From Nitzschia sp. DOCU1 (Eukaryota; Bacillariophyta; Bacillariophyceae; Bacillariales; Bacillariaceae): a DNA stretch of 64,000 nucleotides. The DNA lies in assembly GCA_951394045.1 (NCBI GenBank), contig OX595991.1:1178001-1242000 (forward strand), written 5' to 3'. A program made the translations under genes and the position numbers. Positions within the stretch are counted from its first letter, which is position 1; every line of letters starts with the position of its first letter. Shown here in pieces: positions 20,976 to 30,954 of this stretch. The notes below the pieces were generated by a model, which was not told the DNA's origin, did no database searches, and saw nothing but the letters and a program-made list of their open reading frames with translations.

Positions 20976-22356
20976 CTAAGCTTCTTCTTCCTGCGATCCC
21001 TCATCCTCAGAACCCTGTCGCGATGAAGTGGCCACCATTTCCGTCTCTGCGACCACCGAGGAGGATTCGACTTCAGAATTTACTATTGGTTGACCCGATT
21101 CTACGTCCTCCTCAGACCCCGACGATTGAATGCTTAGTGGCAGCCATCCCCGAATGTGCCTCATTTGCTCCCAAAAATGCGATACTCGGGTCGTCCGGGG
21201 CGGTGCGCGTTCTTCGGGAGTCTCCTCTTCCCCTTTTCCCACATTCTGACTATCGATGTGGTCCAGGATATCAAACTTACAAAGCGGGCAGCTCGAATGT
21301 CGTTGTGTCAGCCAAGGCACCACACAATCGTCATGAAATTTATGATCACAAGGCAGGACTCTGACTTTCTCCCCGTTCTCAAACTCATCCAGACAGATCG
21401 CACAAGAGCAAGCATTTCCTTCCTCTTCATCACCATTTCCAGCTTCTGCTGGGTCAATGATAATTTCTTCTTCCTTCAATTCTCGAACTTGTTCCTCGCT
21501 CAACAATCGATTGACATTCCGAACCACAGTGCCAACTTCGGTTCCCCCTGCAAACAAGACGATTCGTCCCTGCGCATCTCGTCGTGCCGTAATACAACCC
21601 AGTTGTGCACAAATGAGAATACAACCAAAGAACAGCAAAAAGGCCAAAAAGCCCGTCAACGCGGCAATCAAATACGCGGTCATGTCCATTTCCGCGGTAG
21701 GAATGGCGTACGTGGGGGCCACGGCATCCATATCGACTAGAATCCCATGATAGGCATCCGTCTCATTTTTTCTAGCGTTCAACAATTCAATGAGATCTAA
21801 AAGCAATCAAGAGGGAGGCAAAAAGGGGTTTAGGATCCAGATGTACATGACTCGACTTCATTGCCAGACACAGGAGCGTCAAGTAGAACGCGCACAACAA
21901 GAAGAATGACTCACCTAGTCCCGCCGTTCGCGTGACAAACATTAATGTCATATTCGTCTCCTGTTGACTACTCATGGGCACTAATTCGTTTTTCGTTTCC
22001 TTGTCATATACAATCACAAACCGGACCGGTGGAGACCAAAATTTCTGTGCGGTTTGAGCCTTTTCCCAAAACGTACATTTTCCTCGTTCCACTAAGAGTG
22101 CCACCGGCAATCCATCGTTGGGTGTGACAACAGCTTCTAAATCTGGTGGAGTAGTAGTAAAATCATCCAAACACAACAAGGGATAGTCGTCAATACGTTG
22201 CAAATAGGCACGGACCGGGTAATCCAAAGGAAATGTCCCACCAAACAAAGCGGGGAGACTGGGAAAGGTGCGATTGTATTCCGGTAAAGACACCGTGGCA
22301 GAGGCGATGGGGACCAGCGCCAAAAGCCACGCAAGAGACAGAGTGGAGGATGGCAT
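20976..22356 (-). CDS. PA-TM-RING E3 ubiquitin ligase
   Basis: Exons 22356-21915 and 21796-20976 (118-bp intron) give 420 residues. ATG 22356 gives a signal peptide ([18 protein letters not shown]). A protease-associated-type lumenal domain follows ([20 protein letters not shown] is its hallmark), crossing the intron. A transmembrane helix spans about 188-213 ([20 protein letters not shown]). A RING-H2 finger lies at about 279-320: [28 protein letters not shown], with C3H2C3 ligands complete. The tail is acidic. Such GRAIL/RNF13-type ligases sit in endosome or vacuole membranes and ubiquitinate membrane cargo (known). The gene is divergent from the REI1-like gene. Confidence 0.93.
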
Positions 22357-23043
22357 GATTGTTGTGGTGTGGATTATGATTGCTCTGCCTGACAGTTGTG
22401 ACAATGTCTTGATGATTCAATGCTTCTGGGAAAGACTTGAATGGTACGTTCCGAATCTCGAATTGACGCTGGCTCAAGTCGAAAAAGTAACAACCGAAAA
22501 GACTATCAGTTAGTCGCAGCACGTCTTCAATATGACTTGAAAGAGAGCAGGATTGTTAGCTCGCTGCTCTTGACAACATCACTGAATCCTTGGCACGAGG
22601 ATAATGGATTTGAGTGCCGTGGAATATATCATGGTCGTGTGAATACGCCATAAAACTCCGCGTTGACCCTCGTAGACTTGGTACGGTATGGTGGCGTTTC
22701 GGCGCACCCGCCCGCCCTTTTGGTACGATCCAACATGTGTTGGCACGACACGGCCGGCCGGCCCGTTCATGCTTCTTGCGACCAAGACGACTTATCCGAG
22801 TACTTGTGGAAGAGGGACAGACCCCTCTCCAATCGTGTGCCACCCCTTTTTCCGCCTTGGGTTCGAAAACTCCTTCCGACCGTGTCGACGACAACCGAAG
22901 GTCGGAGATGGTGATAGAGAATCCCTCCCTTCCCTTTTTTGGATGGCATTGTATCGACAGATTGCTCATTGACTTTCTCTACATTATCGTTTTATTGACA
23001 CTGCTGCGAAAGACCACTAGTTCTAGTTGCAATTCTTATCATC
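22357..23043. other. Divergent promoter region
   Basis: It lies between the RING ligase and REI1-like starts. It includes a GC-rich run of GGCCGG units near 22751-22763. Open frames here overlap on several strands and are not convincing. Confidence 0.4.
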
Positions 23044-24419
23044 ATGTTGACTTCCACAACGGCACCTGGCAAAACCTTTTTGACGCGCGCCGAACTCGCC
23101 GAACATTACAAGAGCGATTGGCACAAGTACAATTTGAAACGACGCGAGGCAGGATTGCCGCTTTTGGAGGAACCAGATTTTCAAGCTCGATGGGAAGCAG
23201 CCTTGGCGTTGCGCAAAGAAAAAGAATCCAAAGCCAAGACGGGAACGGATCATTTGAAACACAAGCGGGCGGCTGCTACCAAAAAGAATGTCGCTGTCGC
23301 TGCTGCGGCCACAAACAACAACGAAGAGAATCCCATGGACGAAGATGCTGCTAGTACGGCGGCAACGTCACAAAAGAAATTACCGCAAAAGTTGGTGGAA
23401 AGTCAAGAGAATCCAACTATTGATCCTAAGCAATCGTTGTTTGACAATCAAATGTCAGAGACATTGGAAGCAAATGTGGACTACATGTCTGTAAAGTATG
23501 GATTTTTCATTCCTGATCGAGGTACGAGGACCCAGGCGACATTGTGAAAGGCTACTTCAACAATCACGCGCTCACGTTTTCTCTTTTGCTCTTTGTAGAA
23601 TGTTTGGTGGATTTGGAAGGTCTCTTGGGATATTGTCACGAAAAGATCAAACTCGGACACTTTTGTTTGTATTGCGAAAAAGTCTTTCCTACGTGGCAAG
23701 GATGTCAAAATCACATGATTAGTAAGCAACATACCAAATTGCGATATGAAAAAGGATTCTGGGATGAATTGGATCCCTTTTATGATTTCAAGGCCGACAA
23801 TGAAGAAGCCGTAGAGCCTGCTTCGGCGAAAGAAACGAAAACAGACACGGAAATGCATGTTGTGGTCACTGACGATGCTGGAGACGACGGCGAAGAAGGT
23901 GGATGGGAGGACATGTCTGAGGATGGAGACGATGAAGATGAAGTCATGGAGGGATATGAACGAGAAATTGCGCGGTTTGGTTTGGATGTCACACCCTTGG
24001 GCGAACTAGTGTTCCCCGACGGTAGAATCATTGGACACCGGGCTCTCCGGCGATATTACAAGCAAAATCATCGTCCTGCAAGAACCAGCACAGCCATTGT
24101 CGCTGCCAAAAAGGCTGCTGGAGAACGCCTGTACGATGGACAAGTGATCAATATTGCCGCCGGCTCCAATATTATGTCTCGTGAGGCTGCCAAGGTTGGA
24201 TCGGGCAAGGGCATTTTGGTTCCTCTCAGTAAGGATGGCGGAGTACAAGGATTTTCGGCATTGTCACTTTATCGATATCGAGCTGCCGTACGCAAACAGC
24301 GACGGGAGGATGTTGTGGGTCTTCGATTGCGTCACCGAACGACCCTGAATATGAATCGTATGGACAAAAAGGCCAACCGACTCAATAATGGAGTGAGTGT
24401 GGCTCATGCTGCTCGTTAG
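23044..24419 (+). CDS. REI1/ZNF622-type 60S ribosome maturation factor
   Basis: Exons 23044-23521 and 23599-24419 (77-bp intron) give 432 residues. The N-terminus has LAEHYKSDWHKYNLKRREAG, the block that follows the first zinc finger in REI1/ZNF622. The splice creates PDRECLVDLEGLL. The second C2H2 finger is CLYCEKVFPTWQGCQNHM then SKQHTKLRYEKGFWDEL (about 182-205). After an acidic stretch comes GLDVTPLGELVFPDGRIIGH, then RALRRYYKQN, and the C-terminal basic RTTLNMNRMDKKANRLNN, all family-typical. The protein works in cytoplasmic late maturation of 60S subunits (recycling of Arx1/EBP1-type factors in yeast). Odd: the first finger keeps its histidines but the usual Cys pair is missing at the N-terminus. 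Confidence 0.92.
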
Positions 24420-24761
24420 AGACGAGGTTATCTAAGCTAGATATAGAAAGCTATTCCGACCAAAATAGATCCTTCCAGAAAATATTCTTCCTGTAGTTCT
24501 TTTGCTACCGTAGTTTCCAATACTATCTAGATGGTTCTTCAGCACGTTCCGCTACATCCAATCGTACAGAGGTGGCTCAGAACCTTCCCTTTTATCGTCA
24601 CACAGATCTTTCCACGTGGCATTTGTCTCGCCGGGCCAGAACAGACGGCATTCTCCGGCATCGGATTTTAGGATATCTTTGCTTGGCGACGATGGGCCAT
24701 TGGTGTCCCACTGCCTTAGCACACAAATACTGTTAGATACTCTTACTCTCAACACCCCAAG
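24420..24761. other. Intergenic region
   Basis: It lies between two plus-strand genes. No feature was recognised; it should hold the 3' end of the REI1-like gene and the promoter of the next one. Confidence 0.4.
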
Positions 24762-26105
24762 ATGACAGTCCTTGGACGACGACTTTTCAAAGTACTTATT
24801 GTGCTTTTAGTATTTTTGGTGGGATGTTCTTGCGAAGAAGAAATCAAATGGACGCCCAATGAAGACGCTGCCAATGCCCCGCTTCCTCTGTCGATGCGAC
24901 AACGCCAACAACTCCTCCAACTCGATCAAGCCATTCGTTCCTCTCCTGATCCCAATGGGACACTCCAACAAGTTGCCCAACAAAATAATATGTCTCCCCA
25001 AGATTTAATCAACATGCTGGAAAAGAATGCTCGTGATTTACAACAAGATCCGTCCTTGCTGCAACCCAAAACGGTAGTGAGTGTCATTTCCAAAGTGTTG
25101 GGCTCTTTAGGAGTCGCCATGGCACACAATGCCAAGAAGAATCCACGTTACTTTGCCTTGATGGTATCCATGGCATTGCTTGTGATTTATGCTCGCATCA
25201 TGATTCCACGTACCGGAATGCACATTACACAAGGCACGGCACTCTTTGCGCCCTCGACTGCTTATCTACAAAAGCTAGCAGATTCTCCGATCCTCGAACG
25301 AAAACCGCTAAGTGTACAAAACAAGAAAACCAAGTGGGATGATTTGAAACTCGACCAAGATGGGACTGAAATTCACAAGTTACCCCGATCGTCCGAGCTT
25401 AGTCAAGCCGTATCGGCACGATTTACTCTTACACCCGAGGCATTACTGGCGGAGGGAGACAATGAAGAGCTGGAGCAAGAAACCAGGGATGAAATTTTGG
25501 AATTGTTGTTTCAACATGCAGGCAGAGTTTTGACGGAGCGACAGTGGACGGAATTTGCTCCCGGAAGCAAGCCATTGAAGGCGGCAGTCTCGGCCAAGAA
25601 ACACGGATTGATAGTGGTACCCGGCCTGGGTGTCTTGGGACGCTACGGTTTGGTTCGATGGCAAATGACACAACAACTCGAGACTGACAAGGAGGTTAGT
25701 GTAACATTGACATCGCTCAAGGGTGACTTCTTTGACGGCCAAATTCATTTGGAAGTTCGCAAACATCGTTCCAAAGTCATATTGATGGCACACTTGGCAG
25801 TACCCAAGCGGGGTCGTAAACTCTCCAAGGGCATCGCCACCAAACTTGTCAATGATTTGGTCGAATCGATGGGGGCATCCGCGTCGCATCGAACGCGCCA
25901 AAACTTGGCACGACGATCGATTGGCAAGCGATTCCAATCGGCGAGTCATGCCCGAGCGAAGGAACGACGAAAGACGCGATTTGATCGCGAAAAAGAAATT
26001 GAAGAAATGGCGGAAGATCGGCGTCGAAAATGGCAGAGACAAAATCCAGATGCCGGACGATATCGTCCGAGTGGCGATCGACAACGGAGTCCAAATAATT
26101 GCTAG
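24762..26105 (+). CDS. Unknown two-pass membrane protein (447 aa)
   Basis: Single exon from ATG 24762. An N-terminal hydrophobic segment (LFKVLIVLLVFLVGCSC) acts as signal peptide or anchor. A Gln/Leu-rich helical part follows, then a second hydrophobic helix at about 143-163 (YFALMVSMALLVIYARIM). The remaining 280 residues are hydrophilic with a folded-looking centre (EILELLFQHAGRVLTERQWT, KHGLIVVPGLGVLGRYGLVR) and a highly basic C-terminal tail (RAKERRKTRFDREKEIEE onward). I do not recognise a family. An ER or plastid-envelope location is a guess from the N-terminus. The length and consistent composition make it a convincing gene. Confidence 0.75.
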   Translation: MTVLGRRLFKVLIVLLVFLVGCSCEEEIKWTPNEDAANAPLPLSMRQRQQLLQLDQAIRSSPDPNGTLQQVAQQNNMSPQDLINMLEKNARDLQQDPSLLQPKTVVSVISKVLGSLGVAMAHNAKKNPRYFALMVSMALLVIYARIMIPRTGMHITQGTALFAPSTAYLQKLADSPILERKPLSVQNKKTKWDDLKLDQDGTEIHKLPRSSELSQAVSARFTLTPEALLAEGDNEELEQETRDEILELLFQHAGRVLTERQWTEFAPGSKPLKAAVSAKKHGLIVVPGLGVLGRYGLVRWQMTQQLETDKEVSVTLTSLKGDFFDGQIHLEVRKHRSKVILMAHLAVPKRGRKLSKGIATKLVNDLVESMGASASHRTRQNLARRSIGKRFQSASHARAKERRKTRFDREKEIEEMAEDRRRKWQRQNPDAGRYRPSGDRQRSPNNC

Positions 26106-26189
26106 AGTGTGTTAGAGAAGATAATGATAATAATACGGTAATAGAAAAAAGACACACAGTGGCTAGAGAATAAATGCATTTGTTTCGAA

Positions 26190-27143
26190 CTACGGATTCG
26201 CCTCTCGATACACTTTCATGGCTTCACGGTAGGTTTCCCATTTTTCTTGTTCGGCCTTCTTTAACTTGTCCCGAAGTGCCTTGAGACAACACAGTCCAAA
26301 TAGCATGTAAATGATACCCAATGCCAACATCATCCACGACGAAACTTGCATGAAAAGTGAAAACCAGCTAATGTAGAATTGTTCTTTGGAATGAGCAATC
26401 ATATCTGCCACGCGTTCAGAGTATGCCTCTTCCAGAGCTGATAGTCCTATAAAGGAGTACAAAAACCCACGACTAAGCTAAAATACAAAGGCATCATGAG
26501 AGTTTCGGTCTACCGACCCTACACGTGTCCCACAACCGGCACTTACATAGGTTTGTAAAAAGGAAGCATCTCGTAAAAATCCAATCGGAACATCCCACTC
26601 GATGAGCACAAATAGGACACAAAAGAGTGAAATATACACCTTGAGACAAATATTGGCAATGCCCAATTCATCCAATGGATACATAATCAGAGGAAGAGCT
26701 TGCGATCCCATCAAGGCCAAGCACGTCATGACACCCAAACTTTCCACAAACGAAAAGGCGGCCATGCAAAAATTTCGACGAGGAAATTCAGGTTTGCCAG
26801 ATTCGGTAATGACAATCTTGCCGACTACTTTGGTGGGCTTTTTCTTTTTGTTGGGTTCCGCTTTTTTGCTGGGCGTCGACGACTGCTTGGAGGAGGAGGC
26901 GCTCGTGGTTGTAATGACAGTTCGTTCAGCCTTTTCATCCTCGTCACTATCCTCTTCTTCCTTGTCTTTATTTTGGAGGGCACCATAAATGGCAAGTTTG
27001 GATCCTTGTTCCACGTCGTCGTCTCGTCCTTTGGGATCCTCCAAAGTTACATTTCCCGTCCCAAATAAGAGTGGTTCCACTTCTGCCTTGTGGCTATCGT
27101 CGTTTTCAGCGTCCATCCAACTAGGTCTTGGCAGCTCGTCCAT
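26190..27143 (-). CDS. Four-helix membrane protein similar to COPI-associated/TVP15 family
   Basis: Exons 27143-26547 and 26477-26190 (69-bp intron, phase 0) give 294 residues. The start is ATG 27143 (MDELPRPSWMDAE). About 125 residues of acidic then lysine-rich disordered sequence come first. Hydrophobic segments follow: FCMAAFSFVESLGVMTCLAL, NICLKVYISLFCVLFVLIEW, the splice-created LSRGFLYSFIGLSALEEAY, and WFSLFMQVSSWMMLALGIIY. The order of two helices, an E-W-D loop, then FLxxYLSRGxxYxFIGL resembles the COPI-associated/TVP15 Golgi membrane family. Placement in Golgi vesicles is inferred. Its upstream region is shared with the site where the retrotransposon landed. Confidence 0.75.
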
Positions 27144-27463
27144 TATTATCAAGGAGTGAGTGAGGGACTAAGAGAAGGCGGAGTGTTGGTCAGCAGAGAA
27201 GCCAGAGAAGTCCTAGAGTGGGACGTGATGCCCTTGCGAAGCGTTTTTGGTGTCGTAGTGTTATTTGATGGCAGCAGCAGCATTGCCAAAGATCTCTCGT
27301 CATCGGCGTCATGGTGGGTGGGTGTCGTGGTGAATCTTGACGCGCGTGCCCTACTTCTCGCATCAATCAAAAGTGGGGCAAGCGCGCCGAACGAAGAGCG
27401 TGCCAATCGTCGACTTCAAAAGGCATCGAAGGCAGTCTTTCAGTCTTGGTGCAGACGAGAATC
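27144..27463. other. Left flank of the retrotransposon
   Basis: It lies between the COPI-associated-like start codon (minus) and the left LTR. Before insertion it was probably the divergent promoter shared with the GCR1_C-like gene now 5 kb away. An open frame crosses it into the LTR but shows no recognisable protein. Confidence 0.5.
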
Positions 27464-27609
27464 TGAACTACGCGTGAGAGACAATCAACTATCCAGTATT
27501 ATGAGGGCTACGAGGCAGGAGGGCTCCATGCCGGTGAACTAATGAGGGATGACATGCGTATGTGTGCATACGTCAGTGGAGGTGCGAAGAGAGCAACGAC
27601 GTCATCACA
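27464..27609 (-). repeat. 3' LTR of the gypsy element (146 bp)
   Basis: Identical to 32355-32500. On the minus strand it begins TGTGATGACGTC and ends CGTAGTTCA, with standard TG...CA ends. It contains ACGTCA elements at 27570-27575 and 27599-27604 and an inverted repeat CGTATG-TGTG-CATACG. Confidence 0.95.
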
Positions 27610-27643
27610 CTCTCCCCCACCATGAGGAGTGTCAAACAAGTAG

Positions 27644-30226
27644 TTAGACGGGTTTGATGCGCCGAATGTTGACGCGTTCCAAGAGGTTGGGACCGCGACG
27701 AAGAGTTACAGTGCCGTTAACGTGTACCCGAACAATATCATGAGGTCCCGTGAACAACGGTTTCAATTTGTCGCCGGGCTTACGAGGACGTTCAAGATAG
27801 ACTTGTTGGCCAATGCGAAAATCTCGAGGACGTCGTTTGTGGTTGGCACGCAACAATCGTTGATCAATCTTGGCCTGTCGTGCTTGAGTTAGAGTCTGTA
27901 TGTCGGCAATCAACGGAATATCGAGGAGCATATCCCTGCCAAATGTTAAAGCGCCAGGCGAAAAGCCACCAAGCGAAAGATGAGCTGAACATCGACAAGC
28001 ATGCATCGCTGTAGCGAGAGCACTTTCAATCAACGTTTCCACTTCGTCTTGATGTCGCGGAGGCTTGAGTTCCATATATGTGCGGAGAACTTGGCCAACG
28101 GTTTTGTGGACAGCTTCAATGATCCCATTTGCTTGTGGGTTATTCAACGTTGTGGGTTTGCGTTTGATGCCCATATTCTTGAGCAAGGTCTGGAATTCCT
28201 CGCAAATGAACTCGGGTCCATTGTCATGAATACATTCCAACGGACGAGGATATCGAGACAAGTATCCATTTTCAAATGCACGTGTCACAGTATTGCCCTT
28301 CTTGTTATGACACCGATAGATTTCAAGAAGGTTGAGAACGGGTTCAATGCAGGTCAACGCTTCAATCTTGATGTTTGTTTTGTTAACCTTGAGCTGCCAA
28401 GGGCCGATCATGTCGACATGGACTTGCTGCCAGGGCAAAACATGAGAGATTTCACGGATTGGAAGTTCGCCGTAATTCAACCTGGAATACTTCATGCGCT
28501 TGCAAATATCACAGTTAGCAATCAACTCCTTGGCTTTCTTGCCAATGTCGGGATGAGAAAAGTGACGTCGCACCGTTTTTTCGAGTTTTGTTGCCGCTTC
28601 GGCATGGCCTAGCAGACCGTGATAATATTTCAAAAGTGGCACGACCATTTGTCGTGGTAAGGCTATCAGCCCACTGGAATCTCCAGTATCGGTTTCACCG
28701 ATGCAGATGATCTCTGCGCCGCCCATCGGACGTTTGGAATACATGTCAGAATTGTTTCGTAAAAGGTCTTGCAGTGCTGTGTCCTGCGTTTGATAATGGG
28801 AAATTGTTTCAAAGTCGAAAGGATATCGTTCCTCATTGTCAAAACGCGGATAGAACAGCAAACAATCGGTAAGTAAACAATGTGGCTCAGCACAGGGACC
28901 AAAATAATACTCATCGCTGTGGTCTTCATCATATTCTTCATAATAAAGAATCGGATCAATGGGAGCAGAGCTTTGAGTGGAAGATTCATCGTCACTCGTT
29001 CGGGGCACTCGGCTGAGAGCATCCGCAACGACATTTGTTTCTCCTTTCTTGTAGTAGAACTTGGCTCCAAAATCTTCAAGCAAAAGACGCCACCGAAGCA
29101 CACGTTGGGTTGTGTATTGCGTCATCGAATATGTAAGATTCTTGTGGTCCGTATGAATGTGCAGCTCAGCCCCATAGAGCATTGTGCGAAACGTCTTCAA
29201 AGTCTCCACAATACTCAACAATTCTTTCTCTATCGTTGTATAATTCATTTGTGCCGGCGTCAGTTTTCTTGAATAATACGCGACGGGACAACCTGCTTGG
29301 AGGATAACAGCACCAAGCTGGTAGTCTGACGAATCGGTTTCAATCACAAACGGCTTGTTGTGATCAGGATACTTCAGCAGCACATCCATTGCAGCAAGGG
29401 CCTTCATTTCCTGAAAAGCTTTGTCGCAAGCAGCCGTCCATTGAAAGGTTGATTTCCCTGTTAGGTTAGTCAACGGCGCCAACACATGGGAACGTTTTGG
29501 CCACATGTCGCGATAGAAATTAACGAGTCCCAGGAACGATCGCAATTCCTTGACCGTCTTTGGTTTTTGCATGCGTAAAATAGAGTCTACCTTTTTCTTC
29601 CATGGCTTCACCCCAGTAGGAGTTAGCCAGTACCCGAGAAAGTCCGTCTCTTTGACTGCCCATTCACATTTCTTCGGGTTGATCGTAAAATTCTTGGCTT
29701 GGAGAGTCGACAAGACACGTTCCAATAGGTCAAGGTGTTCTTCCCAAGAATTGCTGAAACATGCAATATCATCGATATACACCTCAATGTCCTTGATGTC
29801 CGCCAAGACGCGTTCCATGATATCTTGGGCCGCATCGGGACTAATCGAAAGCCCCATTGGCAGTCGATTATACTTGTACAAACCAAAGGGAGTTGCGATA
29901 GTACACAGATCCTTGGCTTCGTCATCGAGTTCGAAAGTGTAATACTGCATCGAGATGTCAAGTTTCGTGAGAAACTTGTAGCCCGTGCGCCGAGAAAGGA
30001 TATCCGCAATACGAGGGATTGGATAGACTTTGCGCCGAATCGCCTTGTTCAAAGCGCGAAAGTCCGAAATCCAACGAACGCTTCCATCTTTCTTTGGTAT
30101 AATGAAAGATCGGCAATCCACTCTGATCGCCTTGTCTTCGAGAGCACACCTTCTCGTTCTAGTCGATCGAGTTCTTTCTTGAAAACCTCCAACTGCGTCC
30201 GCAGTACCGGATATGTGCGCGCACAA
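27644..30226 (-). CDS. Retrotransposon pol, part 2: reverse transcriptase, RNase H, integrase
   Basis: Open frame of 860 codons; only the part from about 30110 leftwards is pol, the first 35-40 codons being out of frame. Reverse transcriptase begins with FIIPKKDGSVRW and has LPMGLSISPD and the catalytic YIDD. RNase H has VIETDSSDYQLGAVIL and HIHTDHKNL. Integrase has an HHCC finger (HGLLGHAEAA ... CDICKRMK) and catalytic D-D-E positions in HVDMIGPW, CIHDNGPEF and NGIIEAVHK. A GPY/F-like C-terminus (LFTGPHDIVRV) follows, with no chromodomain. It lies in the -1 frame relative to part 1. Confidence 0.93.
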   Translation of the reverse strand: MCAHISGTADAVGGFQERTRSTRTRRCALEDKAIRVDCRSFIIPKKDGSVRWISDFRALNKAIRRKVYPIPRIADILSRRTGYKFLTKLDISMQYYTFELDDEAKDLCTIATPFGLYKYNRLPMGLSISPDAAQDIMERVLADIKDIEVYIDDIACFSNSWEEHLDLLERVLSTLQAKNFTINPKKCEWAVKETDFLGYWLTPTGVKPWKKKVDSILRMQKPKTVKELRSFLGLVNFYRDMWPKRSHVLAPLTNLTGKSTFQWTAACDKAFQEMKALAAMDVLLKYPDHNKPFVIETDSSDYQLGAVILQAGCPVAYYSRKLTPAQMNYTTIEKELLSIVETLKTFRTMLYGAELHIHTDHKNLTYSMTQYTTQRVLRWRLLLEDFGAKFYYKKGETNVVADALSRVPRTSDDESSTQSSAPIDPILYYEEYDEDHSDEYYFGPCAEPHCLLTDCLLFYPRFDNEERYPFDFETISHYQTQDTALQDLLRNNSDMYSKRPMGGAEIICIGETDTGDSSGLIALPRQMVVPLLKYYHGLLGHAEAATKLEKTVRRHFSHPDIGKKAKELIANCDICKRMKYSRLNYGELPIREISHVLPWQQVHVDMIGPWQLKVNKTNIKIEALTCIEPVLNLLEIYRCHNKKGNTVTRAFENGYLSRYPRPLECIHDNGPEFICEEFQTLLKNMGIKRKPTTLNNPQANGIIEAVHKTVGQVLRTYMELKPPRHQDEVETLIESALATAMHACRCSAHLSLGGFSPGALTFGRDMLLDIPLIADIQTLTQARQAKIDQRLLRANHKRRPRDFRIGQQVYLERPRKPGDKLKPLFTGPHDIVRVHVNGTVTLRRGPNLLERVNIRRIKPV

Positions 30227-30954
30227 TGCGGTTTCACAGTCGGGTCCAAATCCAAATGAATCTTTTCATCGGGATAAACTTTTAGAGCACCATCAAACAA
30301 TGTCTCAAATTTCTGTAAAACACGTTTCAAATCTCGTTTTTGCGAAGACGACAAGTGAGAACATGCATTAACAACTTCACCAACATCAACTTTCCCATAG
30401 TTACTTTCACGAATGGTTTTCGAATGATATCCCGAATCGTCAACTTTACCAATGGTATCAGAGCGAAAAGCATCGTCATTACATTGGAGCTGAGGCGGTA
30501 AGGGAACCATAACCATCGAGGTTAACTTTTCATCCCACTCAATCGTCTTGTTCTTGAAGTCAAGAATAATTCCCAACTTAGTAAGCACGTTTCTGCCGAT
30601 GATAGCATCGTATCGACACGGTGCATCAAAGACTTGAAAGGTCACACGCTCGATCGTACGATGAGGATCGAGTTCTTGTAGTACAATGTCAGACAGTTTC
30701 ACTGCCTCATTTGCCTTGAGTTTGCCGGCTAAGGTAGTACCCGTTGTGGGTGGAATCTTGAAAGGCGATACCCCTTTGCCTTTCAGAGACATCCTTCGAA
30801 CCCATGATGTAGTTGAGCCGGAATCCAAAAGGACTTTGAACACATAACTTTTTTTATTTTCTTGAAATGATATATTTGTGGATGGAACATAATCGAGCGC
30901 TTCTTGACCCCCAGGATCCTTTTCCCCCATGAAAGAATCCGCTTGTTCTAACAG
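30049..30954 (-). CDS. Retrotransposon pol, part 1: protease and start of reverse transcriptase
   Basis: It is in the same frame as gag, directly after the gag UGA (30957-30955); the first Met is at 30930. The aspartic protease active site is LLDSGSTTSWV, with a second strand DAIIGRNVLTKLG. After a linker, the N-terminus of reverse transcriptase reads EKIHLDLDPTVKPHCA and LDRLEREGVLSKTRRSEWI. The frame then leaves RT at about 30110 and ends at 30049. Translation therefore needs stop-codon readthrough from gag, and a frame change to enter part 2. Confidence 0.85.
   Translation of the reverse strand: MLEQADSFMGEKDPGGQEALDYVPSTNISFQENKKSYVFKVLLDSGSTTSWVRRMSLKGKGVSPFKIPPTTGTTLAGKLKANEAVKLSDIVLQELDPHRTIERVTFQVFDAPCRYDAIIGRNVLTKLGIILDFKNKTIEWDEKLTSMVMVPLPPQLQCNDDAFRSDTIGKVDDSGYHSKTIRESNYGKVDVGEVVNACSHLSSSQKRDLKRVLQKFETLFDGALKVYPDEKIHLDLDPTVKPHCARTYPVLRTQLEVFKKELDRLEREGVLSKTRRSEWIADLSLYQRKMEAFVGFRTFAL

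Noticed and set aside
22614..23354. 246-codon plus-strand open frame
   Set aside because: It overlaps the REI1-like gene in another frame and has no domain.
25443..26084. 213-codon minus-strand open frame
   Set aside because: Antisense to the unknown two-pass membrane protein gene.
27464..27609. Clear 5-bp target-site duplication of the retrotransposon
   Set aside because: Flanks GAATC and ATCCA share only ATC; a 4-bp AATC reading needs a non-standard LTR end, so no firm duplication is claimed.
28001..28612. 203-codon plus-strand open frame
   Set aside because: Antisense to integrase in the retrotransposon.
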